In this document: positions 57,597 through 64,000 of the stretch, piece by piece
Layout: each line of letters starts with the position of its first letter
Position numbering within the stretch: position 1 is the first letter of the stretch
NCBI GenBank assembly: GCA_034435055.1
Contig: DAOTXS010000056.1
Location: 124,001-188,000, forward strand
Length of the DNA: 64,000 bases
Direction: 5' to 3'
Source of the DNA: DAOTXS01 sp034435055
Lineage (GTDB): Bacteria > Chloroflexota > Anaerolineae > UBA4142
Notes under the pieces: model-generated
Told to the model about the DNA's origin: nothing
Seen by the model: the letters and a program-made list of their open reading frames with translations, nothing else
Databases searched by the model: none
Made by a program: the position numbers and the translations under genes

Positions 57597-59447
57597 TCAT
57601 TGAGACATTCCCAAGTAACTGCCGGAGGCATCACCGGGTGCCGAAGATTCAGCAAAGACCTGTGTGATGAAACCAAAGGGCTGGGTTGAAGTCATAATCG
57701 CAGATGCCTTCACGGAGGATAGCCCATTTAGCGCTGTGTCGTAACGCGTGTCAAAATTGAATACGGGGCTACTCGGTGTTGGATCGCGATAAGATGATCC
57801 GAGCAGTGAACCATTGCTATCATAGTAATAAATGTAAACCCGCGCGGCAGTACCGCCCAGCAACTGCCCGGTCAAGCCCGTGCTCCAATTCGTGCCGGTC
57901 CCGGCATCGTACGAGTTCTTCATTACCAACGGTGCAAACAATCTGGTTTGCGAGGGGTTATAAGTAAACGCACTGTAATAAGTTGACCGCAATCCACGGG
58001 ATGCGTTGAAATCAGCGAAGAAGGGTACAACCGCGACCACCGGCTTGTTCGCATCGATTCGTGCAGAGGCGAACACCAAGCCTTTGTTACTCAGTGCAGG
58101 ATCATAGCGCAGGTCAAAGGTAGATGCAATTTGACCATTTTGCGATGAGACACTCGAACCATATGCGGCACCATCAAACCAAAAATACGTGACTGTGACA
58201 TTGGCTGGAGACAAGTCTGCCGACATCACAATAATCGAGCTTTGGTAATTATACTGCGTACCACTATCATAAACGTTCTTGACTACCTGTGGCACATAGA
58301 GCGTTGACTGGGCATTGGCTGATGTGAAGCCGGAATAGACATTGAGAACACCACCAGCATTTTGCTGAACCAGGACGCCAATTTTCCTATCTGCACTGAC
58401 CCGTGCGGCACCATAGTAAAGACTGGGCAACATGCCTTCACTTGCCAAGTCTACCAGAATCGATGAACCTGGCGGAATCACCAAACTAGGATGAGTTCCT
58501 GAGATTGCGCCGGTTGCTACATTATAATACGTGATCACCGCTGTGGCCGAAAGACTGATATCCGTATTCTGGATCACGATCGCCGAATTATAGGTAGATG
58601 CCGTGCCCCCATCATATACATTCTTCAAGATTTGTGGCAATAACACAGAATAGTCTGCCGCAGCGCTCGAAATACCAGCATAACTATCCATTCGGAAAGC
58701 ATTCCCTTGCGCTGCCGCGTTTCCCGAATATTCATTGACCATCGCCGCAAGCGATGTGTTTGAGCTGAGCACCACTGCACCTTGCCAGTTGGTAAATCCA
58801 TCCAAGCCGCCACCTGACGCTCGCTGATCGATGGTTACATTGCCGTATGGCGCGATCGTGCTATTCACAGTACTAGATACACCACCCGAATTATAGAACG
58901 ATGCGGTGGTATTCGCCGTTATACTTGGATCAGTATTCTGTATCACAAAAGAGGTCGACACGGAAGTTATTGCGGGTGCCCGCGGCGCCGCCGCGCGTGG
59001 TTTAGTGGGCGTAGGTGCCGGCGTATTCGTTTTGGTCGGCGTCGCCGTTTTTGTAGCCGCCACAGTTGGCGTAACGGTCTTTGTTGCCGTTGGCACCACT
59101 GCCGTTACCGTCTTCGTCGCCGTCGGCGCAACCGCAGTTGCCGGCTTCGTCGCGGTCGGCACAACCGGGGTAACCGTTTTTGTTGCGGTTGGCACAACAG
59201 CGGTTACTGTCTTCGTTGCAGTTGGAACAACCGGGGTAACCGTTTTCGTCGCAGTGGGTGGCACAGTTGTCGCGGTCGGCGTGAGCGTCACCGTAGCGGT
59301 TACTGGCACACTAGCCGCAGATGTTTTAGTCGCAGTGAACGTTGCCGTTGGTCCTTGCGCCAGAGATACCGACGGTAAGACAAATAGGGTTATACTTAGG
59401 ACAGCCAAAAGCGTGACGATGGCGAGAAGATTTTTCCGTGAGCACAT
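57597..59447 (-). CDS. Secreted repeat protein with Pro-Thr-rich stalk
   Basis: The 616-residue protein has a signal peptide (KNLLAIVTLLAVLSITLFVLPSVSLAQG, cleavage near residue 31). Then come ~115 residues of Thr/Pro/Val-rich repeats (units like PTATKTVTPVV), suited to a stiff, possibly glycosylated stalk. The rest (about 155-616) holds four repeats of ~110-120 residues with cores like FVIQNTDPSITANTTASFYNSGG, IVIQNTDISLSATAVITYYN and LLPQILKNVYDGGTAS.YNS. It probably extends from the cell surface or forms a surface layer. ATG 59447 is preferred to 59462 because GGAGGAAGG lies just before it. No anchor is seen at the C-terminus. Confidence 0.8.
   Translation of the reverse strand: MCSRKNLLAIVTLLAVLSITLFVLPSVSLAQGPTATFTATKTSAASVPVTATVTLTPTATTVPPTATKTVTPVVPTATKTVTAVVPTATKTVTPVVPTATKPATAVAPTATKTVTAVVPTATKTVTPTVAATKTATPTKTNTPAPTPTKPRAAAPRAPAITSVSTSFVIQNTDPSITANTTASFYNSGGVSSTVNSTIAPYGNVTIDQRASGGGLDGFTNWQGAVVLSSNTSLAAMVNEYSGNAAAQGNAFRMDSYAGISSAAADYSVLLPQILKNVYDGGTASTYNSAIVIQNTDISLSATAVITYYNVATGAISGTHPSLVIPPGSSILVDLASEGMLPSLYYGAARVSADRKIGVLVQQNAGGVLNVYSGFTSANAQSTLYVPQVVKNVYDSGTQYNYQSSIIVMSADLSPANVTVTYFWFDGAAYGSSVSSQNGQIASTFDLRYDPALSNKGLVFASARIDANKPVVAVVPFFADFNASRGLRSTYYSAFTYNPSQTRLFAPLVMKNSYDAGTGTNWSTGLTGQLLGGTAARVYIYYYDSNGSLLGSSYRDPTPSSPVFNFDTRYDTALNGLSSVKASAIMTSTQPFGFITQVFAESSAPGDASGSYLGMSQ
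59030..59280 (-). repeat. Coding tandem repeat of the Pro-Thr stalk
   Basis: Units of about 36-48 bases encode PTATKTVT(P/A)VV six times or so with small variations. Such DNA can gain or lose units by slippage. It is not a CRISPR: spacers are absent and the frame is kept. Confidence 0.75.
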
Positions 59448-59475
59448 ACTTCCTTCCTCCATTTCGATCGACTAC

Positions 59476-59504
59476 ATTATAACTCACTTTGGATTATACT
59501 TCAA
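59476..59504 (-). promoter_or_regulatory. Sigma-70-type promoter of the secreted repeat protein
   Basis: On the minus strand TTGAAG (59504-59499) is 17 bases from a perfect TATAAT (59481-59476). Initiation near 59469 gives a ~22-base leader containing GGAGGAAGGAAG before ATG 59447. Confidence 0.8.
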
Positions 59505-59613
59505 ATTGGGGTACCGCACATTAGGACGATAGTCCCAATGACGCTAGTCCCACGCAGATTCCAAAACATAAACCAACATCTTCGCCTCTTGTAATAATCG
59601 ATTCCCTACCCCA

Positions 59614-59642
59614 TTGCCAAAACACGCGCGCGGGCATATAAT
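59614..59642 (+). promoter_or_regulatory. Sigma-70-type promoter of the cyclase-AAA-TPR gene
   Basis: TTGCCA (59614-59619) and a perfect TATAAT (59637-59642) are 17 bases apart, giving a ~157-base leader before ATG 59807. The leader contains two very short ORFs, which could be regulatory or chance. Confidence 0.75.
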
Positions 59643-59806
59643 CCCGACCACAATCGATTATAGGGACGCGAGGTGATGATGCCGCGCGCGACAGAATTGC
59701 AGGGGTGATGAATGCTCGCTGCGCAAATTTATTTTCTACGCTCTTCGATTGAAGAGTATTTCCCCGCGCCTTTCATCACTCGGCTCAAACAATCTTTGGG
59801 GGTTCG

Positions 59807-62800
59807 ATGAAATGCGCCAATTGTGCGTTTGATAATGCCGCCGATTCGAAATTCTGCGAGAATTGCGGCAACCCTCTCGAACGCGCGTGTCCGAATTGCG
59901 GCAAGCCGGTTTTGGCGAATGCCAAATTTTGTCGTAACTGCGGATACTCACTGACCGGCTCAACGGCTGTGCAAACGAATCGACTTGCCCATTTGCAACA
60001 AGCCGCGCCCGCCGCACTTCAAGAAAAAATTCTATCGACCCGCAAACAAATCGCCGGCGAACGCAAACTCGTCACCGTGTTGTTCGCTGACATTGTCGGC
60101 TCGACCGAAATCGCAGAAAAACTCGATCCGGAAGAATGGGGCGAGATCGTTTCGGGCGCGCATCAAATCGTCAGCGATGCAATCTACCGATACGAAGGAA
60201 CGATCGCGCAACTTTTGGGCGATGGCGTGCTGGCATTCTTCGGCGCGCCGATCACGCACGAAGACGATCCCGAACGCGCCGTCAACGCCGCGTTGGACAT
60301 CATCGCCGCCATTCACACGTACGCTCACGCGTTGCGCGATCAAAAGCAAATCCCGCACTTTCGAATGCGCGTGGGACTCAACAGCGGTTTGGTCGTCGTC
60401 GGCAACATCGGCAGTGATATGCACGTGGAATATTTGGCAATCGGCGATACGGTGAATCTCGCCGCGCGGATGCAATCTGCCGCCGAACCGAACACGACGT
60501 TGATTACGGAAAACACCGCGCGCATGGTACGCCACGCGTTCGATTTGGAATCGCGCGGCACGTTAGAACTAAAAGGCAAGCGCGAACCTGTCCCCGCCTT
60601 TCGCGTCATCGCGCGCAAAGCCGTAACCGAATCGGCACGCGGGATCGCCGGGCTTGATTCGCCACTCGTCGGACGCGAACGCGAATTCCAAACGCTCCAA
60701 TCGCACCTCGCCGCGCTCGCACACGGACGCGGTCACATCGTCGCCGTGATGGGCGAAGCCGGGTTAGGCAAATCGCGGTTGATGGCAGAAGTACGAAAAA
60801 CAGCAACGGTCACCTGGCTTGAAGGTCGTTCACATTCGTACGAAAACTCCACGCCGTACGCGCCATTCATCGATGTCTTGACCAAAGCGTTTGACTTGCG
60901 TGTCGAAGAAAACGATGCGGACAAGTACGCTAAAATCAAAACTCACGCCGGCGATGGCGCGCCTTTTCTTGCCACACTGCTCGGAATTCAAATCGACGGC
61001 GATGACCGCGAGCGCGTCCAATATCTTGAACCGCCGCAATTGCGCGGCGCAATTTTCCAAGCCGTCCGCGCGTTCATTGAACAAAAGGCAAGCGCCGCGC
61101 CGCTCGTGTTGCTGTTCGACGATTTGCATTGGGCGGATGCCACGTCACTTGATTTGCTCGAACAACTGATGCCGCTCGCAGAAACGAAATCGCTTCTTCT
61201 CATCGCGCTCTTTCGCCCGCAACGACAAGAACCTTCTTGGCGATTTCACGAAACGGCTTGGCGCGATTACGCGCACTGTTACACCCCCCTCACGCTCGAA
61301 CCGTTGAACGATGACGATTCGCGTACGCTCGTGGCGAATTTATTGCACATTGAAGATTTGCCGGAACAAGTCCGCGCGCTGATCTTGAAAAAAGCAGAAG
61401 GCAATCCTTTCTTCGTCGAAGAAGTGATTCGTTCCTTGCTCGATTCAAAACTCGTCGTGCGTCAGGACGATCATTGGCGCGCCACGCGCGAGATCGAAAA
61501 CATTGCGATTCCCGATACGCTGGTGGGGGTCATCAGCGCGCGCCTCGACCGGCTCGACGATGAATCGAAACGCACGGCACAAACCGCGTCCGTCATCGGA
61601 CGCGAATTTCAACGCGACATTCTCACGAATATTTTTGACGCGCCCAACACGCTCGAGGGATCGCTTCTCACTTTGCAACGCCGCGAAATCGTGCGCGAAA
61701 AATCGCTCGCGCCGGCAATCGTGTATCTGTTCAAACACGCCTTGACGCAAGAGGCGGCGTACTCGTCGATTTTGTTGAGCAAGCGGCGCGATTTGCACAA
61801 GCGTGTTGCAGAATGTCTGGAACGCATCGATCCAGGGCGCGTGTACGACATCGCGCGGCACTTTATTCAAGCGGAGGAAAACGCGCGCGCGTTGCCGTAC
61901 CTCATCGATGCCGGCGGTCGCGCGTTGCGCGAGTACTCGACCCAGGAAGCGTTAGGGTATTTTTCGCGTGCGGTCGAAATCGCGCAAACGTCGTCCAACC
62001 CGGCATTGGCGCGGCGCGCGTTCGAGGGCTTGGGCAACGCACTCACGTTGACCGGCGAAATGCCGCGCACTCTGCAAAATTATCAAACGATGTTTGAATT
62101 CGCGCAGACGCACAATGACGCGCCGATGCAAGTTTCCGCGCTCAACAAACTTGCGCTGATGCAAATGATGACCGGCAACTTTGCAAACGTCGAATCGAAT
62201 CTGCAACGCGCGGAACAGATCGCGCGCGCGGCGAACGATCGCGCGGGACTTGCGGAAATGTTTACCGTGCGGTGCGGTATCTGCACCGGCACCGGCGATT
62301 TTGACGGCGCGATCAAATATCTCGGCGAATCAGTCGAGCTTGGACGCGAACTGAATGTGAAAGAACAGATGGCGTTCGGGATGACACACACAGCGAACAC
62401 GTTGATGTTCCTCACGAAATTCGATGACGCGTGGCAAAAGGCGCAAGAGGCGATGCAGATTTGTGAAGAGATCGGCGACCGGCAACATCAAGCGGAATTG
62501 TTCGCGGGCGTGTTTACTTTTGTTCACATCACGCGCGGACAATTCGATACCGCGCGCACGTTTGCTGAACAAGGTGTCGCGATTGGCGCGCGCATCGGTT
62601 CGGCGATGGCACTTGCGGACGGAAATTGGATGCTCGGCACGATTGCGCGTTTGCGCGGTGAGTACGAAAAAGCCATCGCTCATTTCGAACAAGGACTCAC
62701 TGCCGCCAAAATGTCTTTTCCCGGGATGGACACGTTACCGCTCGGCTCGATCGGCACAACGCTTCTGGAAATTAGTCCGTCGTTTGCAGACAAGGCAATC

Positions 62801-63394
62801 GAATTGCACAGTCAAGTTTTGCAAATGAGCGACAATCCGATGGTCGCGAGTATGAGTGCGACGGCGTGGACAGACATCGGACTTTGCGCACTGTCCGTCG
62901 GCAATCTGGCGCGCGCGAACGAGATGTTTCAAAAAGGTTTAAACTATCCAACGACGATGGGGTTGATCGTCAAGCCGAACAATTTGCTCGGCGCGGCGTA
63001 CGTCGCACTCGCGCAAGAAAAATTCGACGAGGCGATGAAATTTGTGGACGATGCGCGCGCGTACGCCGATGAACGAAAAATGAAACATCAATTTCCCGAG
63101 ATTGCACTTGCCCAAGCGCGCATCAGCGCGGCGCGTGGTGATCACGCCTTCGCGCTCGAACAATTTAATCGCGCCGAACAACTCGCGCTTGAATTGAAAA
63201 TGCGACCGATTGTCTGGCAAGCACGCGCCGGCGCGGCGCAAGCTCTCGATGCACTTGATCGCAAAGATGAAGCGAACACAAAACGCCTTGAGGCAAAAGC
63301 AATGATCGATGAGATTGCGGAATTGTTCCGCGATGAGAATTTGCGAAAATTATTTTTGGAAAATGCAACGCGACGAATAACCGATAGCCGATGA
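59807..63394 (+). CDS. Zinc-ribbon / class III cyclase / AAA ATPase / TPR signalling protein
   Basis: The 1195-residue protein has two zinc ribbons (Cys 3,6,17,20 and 28,31,42,45) ahead of a class III nucleotide cyclase domain (about 84-270). The cyclase has both metal Asp residues (D95 in FADIVGST, D139 in LLGDG), a nucleotide-specifying Asp214 (AIGDTVN) and Arg221, but Gln135 where adenylyl cyclases usually have Lys. A STAND/AAA ATPase follows (Walker A GEAGLGKS near 316, Walker B LLFDDLHWAD near 434), then TPRs to the end. It may make cAMP or only bind nucleotide. GGGGG lies 5 bases before the ATG. Its sister begins 48 bases downstream. Confidence 0.85.
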   Translation: MKCANCAFDNAADSKFCENCGNPLERACPNCGKPVLANAKFCRNCGYSLTGSTAVQTNRLAHLQQAAPAALQEKILSTRKQIAGERKLVTVLFADIVGSTEIAEKLDPEEWGEIVSGAHQIVSDAIYRYEGTIAQLLGDGVLAFFGAPITHEDDPERAVNAALDIIAAIHTYAHALRDQKQIPHFRMRVGLNSGLVVVGNIGSDMHVEYLAIGDTVNLAARMQSAAEPNTTLITENTARMVRHAFDLESRGTLELKGKREPVPAFRVIARKAVTESARGIAGLDSPLVGREREFQTLQSHLAALAHGRGHIVAVMGEAGLGKSRLMAEVRKTATVTWLEGRSHSYENSTPYAPFIDVLTKAFDLRVEENDADKYAKIKTHAGDGAPFLATLLGIQIDGDDRERVQYLEPPQLRGAIFQAVRAFIEQKASAAPLVLLFDDLHWADATSLDLLEQLMPLAETKSLLLIALFRPQRQEPSWRFHETAWRDYAHCYTPLTLEPLNDDDSRTLVANLLHIEDLPEQVRALILKKAEGNPFFVEEVIRSLLDSKLVVRQDDHWRATREIENIAIPDTLVGVISARLDRLDDESKRTAQTASVIGREFQRDILTNIFDAPNTLEGSLLTLQRREIVREKSLAPAIVYLFKHALTQEAAYSSILLSKRRDLHKRVAECLERIDPGRVYDIARHFIQAEENARALPYLIDAGGRALREYSTQEALGYFSRAVEIAQTSSNPALARRAFEGLGNALTLTGEMPRTLQNYQTMFEFAQTHNDAPMQVSALNKLALMQMMTGNFANVESNLQRAEQIARAANDRAGLAEMFTVRCGICTGTGDFDGAIKYLGESVELGRELNVKEQMAFGMTHTANTLMFLTKFDDAWQKAQEAMQICEEIGDRQHQAELFAGVFTFVHITRGQFDTARTFAEQGVAIGARIGSAMALADGNWMLGTIARLRGEYEKAIAHFEQGLTAAKMSFPGMDTLPLGSIGTTLLEISPSFADKAIELHSQVLQMSDNPMVASMSATAWTDIGLCALSVGNLARANEMFQKGLNYPTTMGLIVKPNNLLGAAYVALAQEKFDEAMKFVDDARAYADERKMKHQFPEIALAQARISAARGDHAFALEQFNRAEQLALELKMRPIVWQARAGAAQALDALDRKDEANTKRLEAKAMIDEIAELFRDENLRKLFLENATRRITDSR

Positions 63395-63442
63395 CAAACG
63401 AAACTTGTTTCCATCCTTTGTCATTCGTCTTGGGAGTTTAGA

Positions 63443-64000
63443 ATGAAATGTTCCAACTGTTCGTTTGAAAATCCTGCCGACGCAAAATTCTGCGAGAATT
63501 GCGGTCAGCCCATCGAACGGGCGTGTCCCAATTGCGCCAAGCCGGTTTCCGCGAACGCAAAATTTTGCAAGAACTGTGGCTATAATCTCGCCGGCGGTTC
63601 CACCCCGATTGTTAAAACCGAATCGCTCGACGCGTTGCGTCGCGCCGCGCCCCAAAACGTCGCCAGCAAAATTCTCGCCGCGCGCGACAAGACCGAAGGC
63701 GAACGCAAACTCGTTACCGCCTTGTTCACCGACATTGTCGGCTCGACGACGCTCGCGGAGCAAATGGATCCGGAAGATTGGCGCGAAATCGTTTCCGGCG
63801 CGCATCGTTGCGTAAGCAAAGCGGTCTATCAATACGAAGGCACGATTGCGCAACTGCTCGGCGATGGCGTGTTGGCGTTTTTCGGCGCGCCAATCACGCA
63901 CGAAGATGACGCCGAACGCGCGATTCGCGCCGCGCTCGATATTTTACAAAGCATCGCCGAGTATGCCCAAGAACTGCGGCAGAAAAATCGTGTGCCGAAT
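63443..64000 (+). CDS. Second zinc-ribbon / class III cyclase protein (cut by window end)
   Basis: From ATG 63443 the frame stays open for 186 codons to the window edge, so this is the N-terminal part of a paralog of the gene at 59807. The zinc ribbons have Cys at the same eight positions. The cyclase part shows FTDIVGSTTLAEQM and YEGTIAQLLGDGVLAFFGAP, again with Gln at the usual Lys position. N-terminal regions are very similar (for example REIVSGAH, PITHEDD.ERA). A tandem duplication is evident. Whether AAA and TPR parts follow cannot be seen. Confidence 0.85.
   Translation, partial: MKCSNCSFENPADAKFCENCGQPIERACPNCAKPVSANAKFCKNCGYNLAGGSTPIVKTESLDALRRAAPQNVASKILAARDKTEGERKLVTALFTDIVGSTTLAEQMDPEDWREIVSGAHRCVSKAVYQYEGTIAQLLGDGVLAFFGAPITHEDDAERAIRAALDILQSIAEYAQELRQKNRVPN

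Larger units (their letters stand above)
59463..59806. other. Divergent intergenic region (344 bases)
   Basis: This is the only stretch over 300 bases without a gene. It holds divergent promoters (59476-59504 minus; 59614-59642 plus), a pair of TAGTCCCA direct repeats near 59530-59550, and two very short ORFs of 10 and 13 codons between 59676 and 59750 ahead of the cyclase gene. Nothing else is recognised. Confidence 0.6.

Noticed and set aside
59030..59280. Possible CRISPR-like periodic repeat
   Set aside because: Units are 36-48 bases with no unique spacers, keep the reading frame and encode PTATKTVT repeats; no cas genes are nearby.
58906..59532. 208-codon plus-strand frame rich in VFVAVGTT repeats
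   Set aside because: It is the complement of the Pro-Thr stalk repeat of the secreted protein; regularity comes from the tandem repeat, and it crosses that gene's promoter.
1..64000. tRNA, rRNA, riboswitch, insertion sequence, toxin-antitoxin or phage-defence genes
   Set aside because: Looked for by eye on both strands; no cloverleaf, conserved rRNA stretch, transposase motif or defence-family motif was found.

Overview
The window looks like chromosomal DNA of an uncultured Chloroflexota bacterium (Anaerolineae-like). This is an inference, since there is no rRNA or other marker gene. It rests on GC-rich coding sequence full of GCGCGC runs, kinase-less 'RYRL.DID.LIRRTL' membrane receptors, zinc-ribbon/cyclase/AAA/TPR giants, a Pro-Thr-stalked secreted repeat protein and many dispersed palindromic repeats between genes. 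I found no tRNA, rRNA, CRISPR array, transposase or phage gene.

Layout. (1) 1-20 kb, + strand: a diheme cytochrome c and small membrane or SRPBCC genes, then an array of six paralogous membrane proteins (2760-4058, 4567-5772, 7686-9179, 10801-12138, 17038-18261, 18716-19993). They share a nearly constant C-terminal ~130 residues but have different N-terminal membrane domains. Between them lie two flavoproteins, a RidA protein, a cNMP-binding protein, a GAF-SpoIIE-HATPase phosphatase/kinase with two STAS proteins (a partner-switching module), two copies of an unrecognised 250-residue family, and SRPBCC and SnoaL-like proteins. None of the receptors has an output domain. Two tiny ORFs encode only the constant tail and overlap the next receptor by ATGA.

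(2) 20-35.5 kb, + strand: a protoglobin-Rieske-Rieske fusion, a PYROXD2/CrtI-like oxidase, a BTAD-AAA-TPR regulator, a zinc alcohol dehydrogenase, a spermidine-synthase-like membrane protein, a DUF218 protein, a YbaK-type deacylase, a GT-C/GT2/flippase-like trio, and a DUF4388-GTPase-V4R signalling module that ends at a bidirectional terminator.

(3) 35.5-57.5 kb, - strand: a ~22 kb surface-glycan operon with many overlapping or abutting genes. From the promoter near 57.5 kb it runs Wzm/Wzt ABC exporter, ddhA-ddhB-ddhC (CDP-3,6-dideoxy-4-ketohexose), an SDR reductase, a ThDP enzyme (together suggesting a yersiniose-like branched sugar), glycosyltransferases, a methyltransferase, a WbaP/WcaJ-type initiating transferase and a GT-C protein with a carbohydrate-binding-like end. 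Much of it (about 40-57 kb) is visibly more AT-rich than its flanks.

(4) 57.5-64 kb: a secreted Pro-Thr-stalked repeat protein (- strand), then divergently two tandem zinc-ribbon/class III cyclase/AAA/TPR proteins, the second cut by the window end.

Four themes stand out. The receptor array resembles interchangeable sensory heads on one constant transmembrane/cytoplasmic adaptor, possibly serving a single SpoIIE-type effector in trans. Palindromic repeats appear to have entered reading frames at linkers and C-termini, and one sits exactly where a receptor-effector gene seems to have split. Several genes have a -10 box so close to the start codon that leaderless mRNAs are likely. The glycan operon encodes an unusual CDP-sugar.
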